From WJKK01 sp964638225 (GTDB taxonomy: Bacteria; Patescibacteriota; WWE3; UBA101185; UBA10185): DNA of 64,000 bases. Under the pieces are notes generated by a model that ran no database searches, had not been told where the DNA came from, and saw only the letters and a list, made by a program, of their open reading frames with translations. The stretch is from positions 1-64,000 of the forward strand of contig CAZWYL010000003.1 in assembly GCA_964638225.1 (NCBI GenBank). Reading direction: 5' to 3'. Both the position numbers and the translations under genes were made by a program. How positions within the stretch are numbered: the stretch's first letter is position 1; each line of letters starts with the position of its first letter. Shown here in pieces: positions 32,314-41,203 of the stretch.

Positions 32314-33660
32314 ATGAAAGACCTGCTCATTTCTATAAATTCAAATAACCTTAAGCTTTCCTACTGCGGTCCGGAAGGTTGTGGTGGTATAGCTTCTGAT
32401 GTTTCAAAAGATGTACTCTCTGGATCAAAAATACTAGATAAAGAAAGATTTACGGAGGACTTAATCGAGTTATCCCATGAAATCGTTCCTAAAGGAAAGA
32501 AGCCCGATGGTTTAAACTATCTGATTTCTCCTGAAGATGCTTATGTATTCTTTGTTACTGTAAATAAAAAAGATGGTGAAACGGAAGAACAGATAATTGC
32601 CGAAATAAAGAATAAGGTTGAAATTCCTCTAGAAGAATTATATTTTTCTTACACTAAAATTGCTCCCTTTGTTTACCAATTTATAGGAGTTTCAAAGGAT
32701 TATGTAGAAGATCTTCTTGAAGTGTCCAATCTTTGGGGTGTTCCAGTAAAGGCAATAGTTCCCTGGGTATTACTTTTGCCCAAAACTTTAAGGGATAACG
32801 ATCCCGCTATCTTTGTGGCAAAGATAAACGATAAGCACGTTGTATCGCTTTCGGAGTTAAATGGTATTTACTTTGCTTCTTCTTATGATGAAGAGAAAGA
32901 AGAAGCTGAGCTAAAAGAATTAGTTCAAACTCTTTCTATATACAACAGGAAAAAACCAATAAAGAGAATATATACACTTGATTCAGATATCAAGTTGGAG
33001 GATGGATATAACACCTTGCCAGTTATTGCGGATATTGAATCCAATTTTCCGGAAGGATTTGAAGCTCATGAGCTTTATTTACATGTTTTAAGAACAAATT
33101 CTGATATTTTGAGATCTCAAGTGAATGTATTGAATTTACTGCCCCTGCCTGAACCCTCAACAGCATCTAAAATGGTTGTTCCCGCGGCTGCTGCAGTTTT
33201 TGTAATTAGTCTTTTGGTAGGAAGTTATTTCTTGTTTTTTAACGAACCGCCCGAAGATCCTAGTTCTGTAGCTGGAGTTCAATCTGATCCAGTGAACGAG
33301 ACAACTGTCTCTGAGAATGAAGTTATTCAGGAAGCAGAAGAAAATGAAGTTGAGGAAGTTCAAGAAGTGCAAAAGGAAGATATGGAGATTCGTATTGAAA
33401 ATGCTGCGGGGATAAATGGAGCAGCTGGAAGAACACAAGCCCTTTTAGAAGAAGCAGGATATACAGTAGTTTCAATAGACACTGCAGATAATATTCGAGA
33501 AACTACTCAGATATTGATTGATGAGCGGTTGGACAGTCTGAGAGATAACCTGGAAGAAGATTTGGGTGAGTTTTATCCGGATGTTGTCTTTGACGTTTTA
33601 GATGAATCCGAAGTTGATTACAATGTGCTGATTTTCTTGGGTAGAAACGTAGAAATTTAG
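32314..33660 (+). CDS. PilM-like protein with membrane segment and LytR_C domain
   Basis: A 448-residue protein of unusual make-up. The first 270 residues begin MKDLLISINSNNLKLSY, like the first strand of PilM/actin-like pilus proteins. The segment ends VNVLNLLPLPEP, a pattern seen at PilM-PilN junctions. A transmembrane helix follows at about 287-309 (VVPAAAAVFVISLLVGSYF), then an acidic linker of about 40 residues. The final 90 residues carry IRIENAAGINGAAGRTQALL, the start of a LytR_C (VanW/LytR C-terminal) domain expected on the outside. It begins 27 nt after ftsZ, with TATATT 8 nt before ATG 32314. The nucleotide-binding motifs of actin are not evident. It may couple the FtsA/FtsZ machinery to the envelope. 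The domain calls are by eye. Confidence 0.6.
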   Translation: MKDLLISINSNNLKLSYCGPEGCGGIASDVSKDVLSGSKILDKERFTEDLIELSHEIVPKGKKPDGLNYLISPEDAYVFFVTVNKKDGETEEQIIAEIKNKVEIPLEELYFSYTKIAPFVYQFIGVSKDYVEDLLEVSNLWGVPVKAIVPWVLLLPKTLRDNDPAIFVAKINDKHVVSLSELNGIYFASSYDEEKEEAELKELVQTLSIYNRKKPIKRIYTLDSDIKLEDGYNTLPVIADIESNFPEGFEAHELYLHVLRTNSDILRSQVNVLNLLPLPEPSTASKMVVPAAAAVFVISLLVGSYFLFFNEPPEDPSSVAGVQSDPVNETTVSENEVIQEAEENEVEEVQEVQKEDMEIRIENAAGINGAAGRTQALLEEAGYTVVSIDTADNIRETTQILIDERLDSLRDNLEEDLGEFYPDVVFDVLDESEVDYNVLIFLGRNVEI

Positions 33661-33681
33661 TTTTTTTACCTTCAGTATTCC

Positions 33682-33981
33682 ATGGATTTTTTTATATGTA
33701 AGAATTGTGGTGAAAAAGTTTCTTATCAAGCTTACGGTACAAGTCATAGAAATCATTGTCCCTTTTGCTTATATTCTTTGCACGTAGATGTTACAAAAGG
33801 GGATCGTGATTCGAAATGTGGCGGTTTAATGAAGCCAATCGGTAAGTTTTATAAAGAAGATGGAGAGGAGGTTTTGGTTCACAAATGTGAGAAGTGTGGT
33901 TTTGTTCGTTGGAACAGAGTAGCCGGAGATGATAGCTTTGAGGAAGTTGAGAAACTTCCGGAAGTTGAAGATCCTCGTTGA
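33682..33981 (+). CDS. RNHCP domain protein
   Basis: A 99-residue cytoplasmic protein with the signature RNHCP string in SHRNHCPFCLYSLHVD and four CxxC-type pairs (CKNC, CPFC and CEKC, with a single Cys in SKCGG). It is probably a small zinc-binding protein. The RNHCP family has no established function. It begins 21 nt after the PilM-like gene and precedes the rplU promoter. The C-terminal 20 residues are acidic. Confidence 0.75.
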   Translation: MDFFICKNCGEKVSYQAYGTSHRNHCPFCLYSLHVDVTKGDRDSKCGGLMKPIGKFYKEDGEEVLVHKCEKCGFVRWNRVAGDDSFEEVEKLPEVEDPR

Positions 33982-34042
33982 TTTTGCTTTGGCATTAATT
34001 AGTTTGTTATTTCTCAGACTTTAAGCTGTCTTTGGTTAAAAG

Positions 34043-34071
34043 TTGCAACAAAATCCGCTTTATTGTAATAT
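34043..34071 (+). promoter_or_regulatory. Promoter of rplU-rpmA
   Basis: TTGCAA at 34043-34048, a 17-nt spacer and TAATAT at 34066-34071, 9 nt before the rplU ATG. No ribosome binding site and no room for a classical L21 leader RNA. Confidence 0.5.
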
Positions 34072-34080
34072 CCTTTTGTC

Positions 34081-34416
34081 ATGAAGTATGCAATTATAGC
34101 CCTCGGAGGCAGACAATTTATAGTTGAGGAAGGTCTGGAGATACGCTTAGAGAGGCAGGATGAACCTAAAGCAGAGGTTCTTTTTTATAAAGATGAAAAG
34201 ACTACCTTAATAGGCAAGCCTGTTATAGAGGAAATTAAAGTAGAGTTGAGCAAGGTTAAAGATTATAAAGTGAAGACTGATATATTGCGATTTAAGTCCA
34301 AATCCCGCTATAGGAGAAGACAGGGGCATAAACAACCCATGAGTGTTTTAAGAGTAGATTCGATTAGCAAGGTTGGAAAAGCAAATAGTAAGAAAAGTTC
34401 AAAGGAGGATAAATAA
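34081..34416 (+). CDS. rplU: 50S ribosomal protein L21
   Basis: A 111-residue large-subunit protein that contacts 23S rRNA domain II. The typical start YAIIALGGRQFIVEEG and the basic region KSRYRRRQGHKQPMSVLRV identify it. The last dozen residues are a Lys/Ser-rich tail beyond the usual end. It is followed immediately by rpmA, the universal pairing of L21 and L27. Its final codons carry the Shine-Dalgarno sequence for rpmA. Confidence 0.95.
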   Translation: MKYAIIALGGRQFIVEEGLEIRLERQDEPKAEVLFYKDEKTTLIGKPVIEEIKVELSKVKDYKVKTDILRFKSKSRYRRRQGHKQPMSVLRVDSISKVGKANSKKSSKEDK

Positions 34417-34680
34417 ATGGCCCATAAAGTATCTGGAGGAGCGAAAGCCCGTCAGGGAGGAAATGTTAGAGGCAAGCGCCTTGGTATAAAGGTTTCTCAT
34501 GGTTCTTTCGTAAAACCCGGGCAAATCATTGTAAGACAAAGAGGTAAAAGATTCCACTCAGGGATAAATACCGGTTTAGGCCGTGATTTTACCATTTATT
34601 CTAAGGTTGCCGGAGTGGTTAATTTTAGGAATAAAGCCAAGAATAAAAAAGAAATTCAAGTAATTGAGCAATCTTCTTAA
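34417..34680 (+). CDS. rpmA: 50S ribosomal protein L27
   Basis: An 87-residue protein whose N-terminal tail reaches the peptidyl transferase centre. The sequence MAHKVSGGAKARQGGN, then KRLGIKVSHGSFVKPGQIIV and RQRGKRFHSGINTG, matches L27. The Met-Ala-His start needs no N-terminal processing like that of Firmicutes L27. A strong AAAGGAGG at 34401-34408 stands 8 nt before the ATG, one of the few clear Shine-Dalgarno sequences in the window. It ends 4 nt into the convergent lepB gene. Confidence 0.96.
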   Translation: MAHKVSGGAKARQGGNVRGKRLGIKVSHGSFVKPGQIIVRQRGKRFHSGINTGLGRDFTIYSKVAGVVNFRNKAKNKKEIQVIEQSS

Positions 34681-35231
34681 TTTAAAGGGCTTGGTAATTT
34701 TCTTATAAGTCTAAAATTTCCAAAAGGATAGTATACAAGTAAAGCTCTTGAAGTAATATTTTCCTTTGGCAGAAATCCCCAGGTTCTTCCGTCCATGCTT
34801 TCATTTCTGTTATCTCCTAGAAGTAAATAGTGGTTTTCAGGAATTGTATATTCCTTTCCTTCTGCTATAGCTTCCCCAGGTAGTGTGTCTACATTTTCTA
34901 GATAAGGTTCCCCTAAAATTTCTCCGTTTATAAAGATTTGATTATTTTCTATTCTTACTTTTTCCTCCGGTAAACCAATAATACGTTTTATTATTAGGAT
35001 ATTCTCGTAAGGATGTCTAAAGATCATTATTTCTCCTCTCTTTGGCTCTTTAAAGTTTAAAGATATCTTTTCGCCTATGATTTGTTCATTGTCTTTCAGA
35101 AAAGGGTGCATTGAATCTCCTGTAACTAGAAGGAGCTCTCCCAAAAAAATATTAGTGAGTACAAATAACACTATTCCAATAATTATTACTTGCAAAGAAT
35201 CTACAACAAATTTCTTAAATATTCTAACCAC
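34677..35231 (-). CDS. lepB: Signal peptidase I
   Basis: Membrane serine protease that removes signal peptides from Sec substrates. The 184-residue protein has one N-terminal membrane helix (about 12-33). The catalytic S40 is in VTGDSMHPFL and the Lys general base K82 is in IIKRIIGLPEE. The C-terminal box LLGDNRNESMDGRTWGF follows. It starts with GTG and converges with rpmA, overlapping by 4 nt. The exported glycosidase-like and transglutaminase-like proteins of this window are possible substrates. Confidence 0.93.
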   Translation of the reverse strand: MVRIFKKFVVDSLQVIIIGIVLFVLTNIFLGELLLVTGDSMHPFLKDNEQIIGEKISLNFKEPKRGEIMIFRHPYENILIIKRIIGLPEEKVRIENNQIFINGEILGEPYLENVDTLPGEAIAEGKEYTIPENHYLLLGDNRNESMDGRTWGFLPKENITSRALLVYYPFGNFRLIRKLPSPLN

Positions 35232-35323
35232 AGAATAATGTTAGTAGTTTAGTGTCTTTAGGGCAAGTTTTTTGGTAATATTTGTTTGCTTGGGATGTTA
35301 GGTTGCCTGTTTATTTCAGATTT

Positions 35324-35400
35324 GGGTTCGTAGCTCAGTTGGTTAGAGCGCTGCATTCACATTGCAGAGGCCCCCCGTTCGAGTCGGGGCGAACCCACCA
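35324..35400 (+). tRNA. tRNA-Val (anticodon CAC)
   Basis: A full cloverleaf: acceptor GGGTTCG pairs with CGAACCC and the D arm is GCTC..GAGC. The anticodon stem CTGCA/TGCAG has loop TTCACAT (anticodon CAC). The T arm is CCCCG-TTCGAGT-CGGGG. The ACCA end is encoded (35397-35400). It decodes GUG. Confidence 0.95.
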
Positions 35401-35461
35401 TTCAAAAATCTACGAGAGTGGGAGGTAATTATCCTGATTTCCATTACGCCTCTCTAGGTTT

Positions 35462-36838
35462 TCAGAATTCTATCTCTAAAAGTTCCCAAAGTTCTGGCCT
35501 TTTTCCATCATATCCCAAGGCCCATATACCCACCCCGGACAAGTCAAATTCTTTAATTAGTCTATATTTCACAGTCAAGGATTTTTTGTTTTCAAAATAA
35601 ACTTTTCTCGGTTTTTCTGCTTCTTCATCTTCATATTCATAATAGGGTACCTGTCCAAGTTCATCCCAATGAACCTCAAACTCATTTTCTTCTATGTTTT
35701 TCATTATTTCAGCGTAGCTTTGGGTTAAAGAGTCTTTAATAATCTCTATTGATTTTTCGTCTTCTCTATTCTCCTTATCCCCTTCATTTTCTTTATTATC
35801 GGAATCATCGGATTTTGTTTTCTCTTCATTATCTTCAACTTCTTCATCATTCTCTTCTTCGCTTTCATCTTCGCTTCTTTCAGTTTCTTCAAGTTCTAAT
35901 TCATCATGAATAATAACTTCTCCTTCTCCCCAATTAAATCCATAGTAGGGAACTCCTAAAATTAATTTTTGTGGAGGTGCGTAAGAGAGATAGTCCCTGA
36001 TCATAGTTCTAATGTCATACCCAGCATGAAAGCCTCTACCCCCGAGCGGAGACACCGGGGAGGCCTTATCAGCCTTAGTAACGTGAAAATCATATCCCAT
36101 TATGAAAAGTCCGTCTGCCACTTTAGCCAAAGTGGGCACATCACTTACTCGATTATTTATAAGCGAATCTGCAAATGTAGTTACAACCACCTTGGGATTG
36201 TCAAAATCCTTTTGCAGGTTAGTTTTTACAAATTTAGTAAAATTTGTATATTTTAAAGCTGTTTGTTTGTCTACCAATTGGTAGTATTCAAAATTTAAAT
36301 TCACATCTTCTATTTGATGCACATCCATTTCAATTTTTAGGTTTTTATAAAAGTTATCCCAACAGTCTCTACAATTTAAAAAGTCGGTAGATATGTCATC
36401 AACGTGAGAAATAACCGTAAGGGCTACTCTTACATCCTGTGATTTAGCCCTTTGAATGAAATTTGCAAGTCTTTGATTATTACGCCAGTTGCTGTATCCC
36501 GGATTGGGAATAGTTTCTTCGTCTGATTCTTCAGTTTTCTGAAAATTCCCTTCTTTGTCTATATGAAGGCCAAAATATGCGACGTCAGTAAGGTTATCAA
36601 GTTGGAAAGTAGCCACTTCATCTATAGTCCAATATGGTAAATAGCCATATACTGTGTAATTTTCACGTTTGCCCTTATTATCACTCACTCCTAGTGTATC
36701 TATTTGGAAAGAATCGCTAATAGGAGAAATTATTTCTGAACTAGCTGCTTTCCTCTCAAATAAGCCGGATCTCTTAAGTATATATGCGGCACCGGCTGAA
36801 GATAGAACAATTATTAAGATTAGTATTCCTCGTTTCAT
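35462..36838 (-). CDS. Membrane-tethered glycoside hydrolase family 18-like protein with acidic insertion
   Basis: A 458-residue protein with an N-terminal membrane segment (about 3-20) and a GH18-type TIM barrel. It shows YGYLPYWTIDEVATFQLDNL, LTDVAYFGLHID, VALTVISHVDD, LFIMGYDFH and VGIWALGYDG, a pattern close to YaaH/YdhD spore-type GH18 proteins. The catalytic DxxDxDxE motif reads EDVNLNFE. Only the acid Glu (about 184) remains and both key Asp are Asn. At about 312-365 a low-complexity stretch rich in Glu, Asp, Ser and Asn interrupts the barrel. The protein may bind glycan rather than cut it. ATG 36838 is chosen over an upstream start because a TATAAT lies 6 nt before it. Confidence 0.78.
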   Translation of the reverse strand: MKRGILILIIVLSSAGAAYILKRSGLFERKAASSEIISPISDSFQIDTLGVSDNKGKRENYTVYGYLPYWTIDEVATFQLDNLTDVAYFGLHIDKEGNFQKTEESDEETIPNPGYSNWRNNQRLANFIQRAKSQDVRVALTVISHVDDISTDFLNCRDCWDNFYKNLKIEMDVHQIEDVNLNFEYYQLVDKQTALKYTNFTKFVKTNLQKDFDNPKVVVTTFADSLINNRVSDVPTLAKVADGLFIMGYDFHVTKADKASPVSPLGGRGFHAGYDIRTMIRDYLSYAPPQKLILGVPYYGFNWGEGEVIIHDELELEETERSEDESEEENDEEVEDNEEKTKSDDSDNKENEGDKENREDEKSIEIIKDSLTQSYAEIMKNIEENEFEVHWDELGQVPYYEYEDEEAEKPRKVYFENKKSLTVKYRLIKEFDLSGVGIWALGYDGKRPELWELLEIEF

Positions 36839-36871
36839 ATTTTTATTATACCTTAGTGATAAAATGTGGTT
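36839..36871. promoter_or_regulatory. Compact divergent promoter between two glycosidase-like genes
   Basis: The 33 nt between the two ATG codons hold TATAAT on the minus strand (36845-36850), 6 nt before the GH18-like gene. They also hold TAAAAT on the plus strand (36860-36865), 6 nt before the clan GH-A gene. Both -35 regions must lie inside the opposite gene. Both mRNAs would be leaderless. Confidence 0.5.
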
Positions 36872-38065
36872 ATGTTTAAGCACTTGGATTTGTGGGAAAA
36901 ATTACTAATGGTTTTTGTTATCTTGTCTGCTGTTTCAGCAGTTACATTGTATTTTTATTTTGTTAATCAAGATTATTCACCAAGTACCACAAGGAGTATA
37001 TTTAAAAAACAAATTGTAACTCCACCACCCAAGAAAGATTGTGCAAGTTCAGATGTATTTGAATATCTTGCTTATAAAGAGGTACCTGAGGATGAGGCAA
37101 AAAACAATAAATTTGGCTTATATATTTATGCGGAGAGGAGGGATTTTATGGATTTAGCTGAGGAACTAGTGAACTCCAATGGAGGTGACTGGGGATACGT
37201 ATTAATTCCTTATAATGTTAAAGATTCTGACTACGGTAAGTGGAGAGATGTTTTCTTGCGATTAAGAAGTAAACGTCTAATTCCTATTATTCAGCTATGG
37301 GATGTGGATCTTGATGACTATGAAAAGCAGACAGAACAGGCCGCTGAGTTTTTGGATTCTTTTGTTTGGCCAATTAGGCAACGTTATGTATCTGTCTACA
37401 ATGAACCAAACGATGCAAAATTTTGGCGTGGTAAAGCCGATCCTGAGCAATATGCAAAAGTTTTGGATCAGACAATTGATGTTTTTAAAGCTCAAAACTC
37501 CAATTTTTTTATGATGAATGGGGCTTTGAATATAAGTGCTAGGTCGGGGAGAGGCTATATTGATGGTTTTGAATTTATGCGAAGAATGAACGATGAGGTT
37601 CCAGGGATTTTTACGCGCTTGGATGGTTGGGCTTCTCACCCCTATCCACAGCCTAACTTTAGCGGTAGTCCTCACGATTCCGGTAGAGATAGTATAAGGG
37701 CTTACGAAACAGAACTAGATTTTTTGAAAAATTCTTTAAGCGTAGAAAAGGAACTTCCGGTTTTTATTACAGAAACAGGATGGGCCCACAACGAGGGAAT
37801 AGTTTACAATGCGTCCTATCCAAGTGTATCTGAGGTAGCGGAATATATGAAAATTGCGTTTGAAGATCATTGGTTGCCGGATGATAAAGTTCAAGCCGTG
37901 ACTCCTTTTACAATTTGGTATGCTCCTCCCTATGATCATTTCTCTTGGATTGATAAAGATCATGAGCCATATGAACACTACAACGTAGTAAAATCTCTGG
38001 AGAAGGTCGCGGGGAGGCCCGAGAGCTTAGATATTGAGGAGTTTTCTATTCTAGAGTGTGAATAG
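36872..38065 (+). CDS. Membrane-anchored clan GH-A glycoside hydrolase-like protein
   Basis: A 397-residue protein with a membrane anchor (about 10-31), a proline-rich linker and a TIM-barrel domain. The acid/base Glu is in RYVSVYNEPND (E178), preceded by Asn as in clan GH-A. The nucleophile candidate is E301 in PVFITETGWAHNEG, and DGWASHPYPQPNFSG lies between. I cannot assign the family number (GH5, GH39, GH53 and others share this layout). Both catalytic carboxylates are present, so activity is likely. It is the first gene of a plus-strand set with a flippase and an O-antigen-ligase-like gene, suggesting trimming or remodelling of the exported glycan. Confidence 0.75.
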   Translation: MFKHLDLWEKLLMVFVILSAVSAVTLYFYFVNQDYSPSTTRSIFKKQIVTPPPKKDCASSDVFEYLAYKEVPEDEAKNNKFGLYIYAERRDFMDLAEELVNSNGGDWGYVLIPYNVKDSDYGKWRDVFLRLRSKRLIPIIQLWDVDLDDYEKQTEQAAEFLDSFVWPIRQRYVSVYNEPNDAKFWRGKADPEQYAKVLDQTIDVFKAQNSNFFMMNGALNISARSGRGYIDGFEFMRRMNDEVPGIFTRLDGWASHPYPQPNFSGSPHDSGRDSIRAYETELDFLKNSLSVEKELPVFITETGWAHNEGIVYNASYPSVSEVAEYMKIAFEDHWLPDDKVQAVTPFTIWYAPPYDHFSWIDKDHEPYEHYNVVKSLEKVAGRPESLDIEEFSILECE

Positions 38066-38081
38066 GGAAGTTTAACCAGAT

Positions 38082-39356
38082 ATGTTTAATTTAACTACCA
38101 TTAAAGTTGCAAAAAACACTATATACCAGCTAATCGGAAAGCTGGTGAGTATGTCGATTACTGTTCTAATTACCGTTTTAGTGACTCGGAATTATGGTCC
38201 AGAAGGTTATGGAAGATTCAGCTTAATGCAAAGCTTTCCTGCTTTATTTTTTATCATTGTGGATTTTGGCTTGAATGCAATCTCTGTCAGAGAGGCAGCA
38301 AAAGACGAAACAAAGATTTACTCCTATTTTGTAAACGTTCTAATTTTACGTCTTGCCCTAGCTGCGTTTTTTATGTCAATATTGGGGGTTTTGCTTCATT
38401 TTTTTCCCTATGATCCCGGATTGATTTTTGGTATTAGATTAAGTTTGTTTTTAATTTTTACCCAAGCTCTTTATTCAACAACAAACATAATTTTTCAGTA
38501 CAAGCTGAGATATGATTTGTCTGCTTTAGGTATGTCAGGAGGTTATTTATTTATTTTGGGCACAGCTCTTTACTTAGTTTCAAGATCTTCAGCGGTAGTC
38601 TGGATTAATTTTACTTATGTTTTGGGGGGTATTCTAACCTTTCTGATTAATTTCTATTTAATTCATCGCTTGGATATTGATAAATCCTTTGAGTTTGATT
38701 TTGAGCTGATTAAGGAACTTTTTTATGCTTCTTTGCCCCTAGGGATTATGTTTGTTTTCAGCCAGATGAATTTCAAAGAAGATGCTTTGTTGATTTCTAT
38801 TTTAAGAGTTCCTGAATGGCTAAATATGACAAAAACCGAGGCCGTAGGTGTTTATTCTTTACCATATAAAGTTTTTGAGGTTTCGTTAGTTATACCGACT
38901 TTTTTTATGAACGCGGTGTATCCCATTTTAGTTAGACATATGCAGCATGGAAAGGATCGTCTAAAGGGCACCTTCTCTAAGTCTATATTATTTCTTTTTG
39001 GAGGAGGTATCGTTGTTGGAATGCTAGGTATAGTTTTTGCTCCATGGATAATTGAGTTTCTAGGTGGAAGTGATTTTGCCCAGTCAGTCAGCGTTTTGAG
39101 GATATTAGTTGGAGGTGTGTTTATTTTTTATCTTACCCAACCTTTCTCTTGGCTGATAATAACTTTGGGGAAACAAAAATATCTTCCCTATATATATTTT
39201 TTTAGTGTGATCCTTAATCTTACTTTTAATTTAATCTTTATTCCAAGATATTCTTTTTATGCTGCTGCGGGGATTACTGTAATTTCCGAATTTTTTATAT
39301 TATTGCTTCTATTTGTTTTTGCTCGTAAAGCATGGAGAGAAAAATATGCTCTTTAA
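38082..39356 (+). CDS. Polysaccharide flippase (Wzx/MATE-like)
   Basis: A 424-residue integral membrane protein with about 12-14 hydrophobic helices. The N-terminus (VAKNTIYQLIGKLVSMSITV, then VTRNYGPEGYGRFSLMQSFP) is typical of polysaccharide biosynthesis or oligosaccharide flippase proteins, which move undecaprenyl-linked oligosaccharides to the outer face of the membrane. It begins 16 nt after the GH-A gene and overlaps the ligase-like gene by 11 nt. Confidence 0.88.
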   Translation: MFNLTTIKVAKNTIYQLIGKLVSMSITVLITVLVTRNYGPEGYGRFSLMQSFPALFFIIVDFGLNAISVREAAKDETKIYSYFVNVLILRLALAAFFMSILGVLLHFFPYDPGLIFGIRLSLFLIFTQALYSTTNIIFQYKLRYDLSALGMSGGYLFILGTALYLVSRSSAVVWINFTYVLGGILTFLINFYLIHRLDIDKSFEFDFELIKELFYASLPLGIMFVFSQMNFKEDALLISILRVPEWLNMTKTEAVGVYSLPYKVFEVSLVIPTFFMNAVYPILVRHMQHGKDRLKGTFSKSILFLFGGGIVVGMLGIVFAPWIIEFLGGSDFAQSVSVLRILVGGVFIFYLTQPFSWLIITLGKQKYLPYIYFFSVILNLTFNLIFIPRYSFYAAAGITVISEFFILLLLFVFARKAWREKYAL

Positions 39357-40542
39357 ATTGGTATTTTTTCTCTGGTTTTTGGCTTTAAATTTCGGCCAGT
39401 TTTCAGCTCTGTCTAAGAGTACCTTTGGAGGTATATATTTATTCGACATATTGGCTGTTGTTTGGGTTTTTATTGGTCTATCTTATCTGTTAATCAAGAA
39501 GAAAAGCTCTTTATTTATTCCAAAGGATTATTTTTTCCTATTTGCATTTATTTTTATTGCCTTCGTTTCTTTGGTTTTTTCTTTCAGCAGGTTTTCTTTT
39601 GTGGAAATGGCTCATTCTTCTTTTTACCTTTTCCGATTTGTTATTTACTTGGCTGGGGGGATTTTGTTTTATAATTTTATTCGAGAAGAGATCTTTTCTA
39701 TGGATTTTTTGTACCTTCTTGTGGGTTTCTCGGTGGTTTTTGTATCCTTAGCCGGTTTAATTCAGCTTGTTGTTCTTCCAGATTTTACCGTTCTGGATTC
39801 TTCCTTGGGTTGGGATCCACATAAAAATCGATTAGCTTCAACTTTTTTTGATCCTAATTTTGTAGGTGCTTACCTAGTGCTTTGTTTTAGTGTTTTGCTG
39901 GCAGGAATGAAATATTTTGGTAAGTTTTTTGTCCCCCTGGTACTAATTTCTCTACTTTCAATCTTGTTAACTTTTTCAAGGAGTGCTTGGTTAATGCTAG
40001 CGATAAGTGTTTTTATTTGGGGACTTTTAAAATACCGTTTTTTGCTGTTTTTAGGGTTTTTTCTGGCGTTTTCCGCATACTTTGCCGTACCTAGAATTCA
40101 GACCAGAATTTCGGGAGTTACGGATCCGTCTGATTCAGCTCATTTTCGCTTAATTTCATGGAAAAATACGTGGGAAATAGCTAGCGATAATCTTTTTTTA
40201 GGGACAGGTTTTAATACTTTTAGATTTGTGCAAAAGGATTTTGGATTTCTAGGTGTTGATTGGGGAGGGCACGCGGGTGGTGGTTCCGATTCTAGTCTGC
40301 TTTTGGTATTGGCCACTACTGGAGTTCTAGGCCTTGTTGTTTTCATTGGTTTTTTTGCCTCTCTTTTTTTTAAAAGTCTCGCCAGCATTTCTTCTGGGTG
40401 GAGTGTTGCTTTTTTAGCTTCAATAACTGGGCTTATGGCGGAATCTTTTTTTATAAATTCGTTATTCTACCCTCAGATTCTTTTCATGTGGGGTCTGATT
40501 GTGGTGGGATTTCTGATTACTTTTTCCTGTAAAAAACCTTGA
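39346..40542 (+). CDS. O-antigen ligase/polymerase-like membrane protein
   Basis: A 398-residue multi-pass protein of the Wzy/WaaL type. About ten hydrophobic segments are seen, and the central region has FSRSAWLMLAISVFIWGL and RLISWKNTWEIASDNLFLGT. The latter is close to the conserved R...W..a......p..G.G pattern of the Wzy_C loop. Members polymerise O-units or ligate them to an acceptor outside the membrane. ATG 39346 is preferred over 39313 because it starts the first helix directly and gives an 11-nt overlap with the flippase. The 3' end overlaps the convergent Ig-like gene by 26 nt. Confidence 0.82.
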   Translation: MLFKLVFFLWFLALNFGQFSALSKSTFGGIYLFDILAVVWVFIGLSYLLIKKKSSLFIPKDYFFLFAFIFIAFVSLVFSFSRFSFVEMAHSSFYLFRFVIYLAGGILFYNFIREEIFSMDFLYLLVGFSVVFVSLAGLIQLVVLPDFTVLDSSLGWDPHKNRLASTFFDPNFVGAYLVLCFSVLLAGMKYFGKFFVPLVLISLLSILLTFSRSAWLMLAISVFIWGLLKYRFLLFLGFFLAFSAYFAVPRIQTRISGVTDPSDSAHFRLISWKNTWEIASDNLFLGTGFNTFRFVQKDFGFLGVDWGGHAGGGSDSSLLLVLATTGVLGLVVFIGFFASLFFKSLASISSGWSVAFLASITGLMAESFFINSLFYPQILFMWGLIVVGFLITFSCKKP

Positions 40543-41203
40543 TTGTTTCTTCTGTCTTATTTCCAGCAAGATCTGTTGCCTCAATTGTTATTTTAACTTC
40601 ACCCTCTTTTACCCCAAGAAGAAGAGAGAAAGAATTATCTGGTTTTTGAATGGCAACTTTGTCGTTAATTCTTATATCAGCTTCCTCATTTACTTCTCCT
40701 TTGATTACAATTCTTTCATCTAAATTTTCAATTATTTCATCGTTTTTAGGAGTTTCAATTTCAATTTCAGGTTTTTCATCATCATATCTTATTGTTATGA
40801 CATCGGATTTAGAGTTTTCGCTGTCTGCAACCTTAGCAAAAATTGTATTCTTTCCTTTATTTAGTACTACATCTGTAAATAAAAATTCTCCAGAGGTGTC
40901 TGTCAGAACTTCCTGCTTTTTAGGTCCGTTTACATAAAGTTCAATTTTGGTTTTTGGGCTGGAGAGGCCTCGTAAATTTATTTTTGTTTTGTTTACGGAT
41001 CTGGGTATCTCAATAAATATAGGCGGTGGGGTGTTTGGTTTCGGTGTTGTAATTGTTGCATTTCTGTTAACAGAAATTCTGCCGAAAAGACTCCCGATTT
41101 TTGGAGCAAACCTGATCATAATAACAACGGATGTCCCTACAAGAATTGCTAAAATTAAAATTCTCTTAGCTAAAATTTGGTTGATGCTTTTTTTATTGCT
41201 CAT
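40517..41203 (-). CDS. Membrane-anchored Ig-like (bacterial beta-sandwich) protein
   Basis: A 228-residue protein with a membrane segment at about 13-31. A Pro/Thr linker (ITTPKPNTPPPIF) and two beta-sandwich repeats follow. The first runs about 63-140 (TKIELYVNG, GEFLFTDVVLNKGKNTIFAKV). The second runs about 148-225 (IRINDKVAIQKPDNSFSLLL, KITIEATDLAGN). This is the pattern of glucodextranase-B-like or Big-type Ig domains in cell-surface proteins. No catalytic residues are evident. A binding or spacer role is likely. It overlaps the end of galU by 11 nt and is co-directional with it. Confidence 0.7.
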   Translation of the reverse strand: MSNKKSINQILAKRILILAILVGTSVVIMIRFAPKIGSLFGRISVNRNATITTPKPNTPPPIFIEIPRSVNKTKINLRGLSSPKTKIELYVNGPKKQEVLTDTSGEFLFTDVVLNKGKNTIFAKVADSENSKSDVITIRYDDEKPEIEIETPKNDEIIENLDERIVIKGEVNEEADIRINDKVAIQKPDNSFSLLLGVKEGEVKITIEATDLAGNKTEETIKVFYRKK

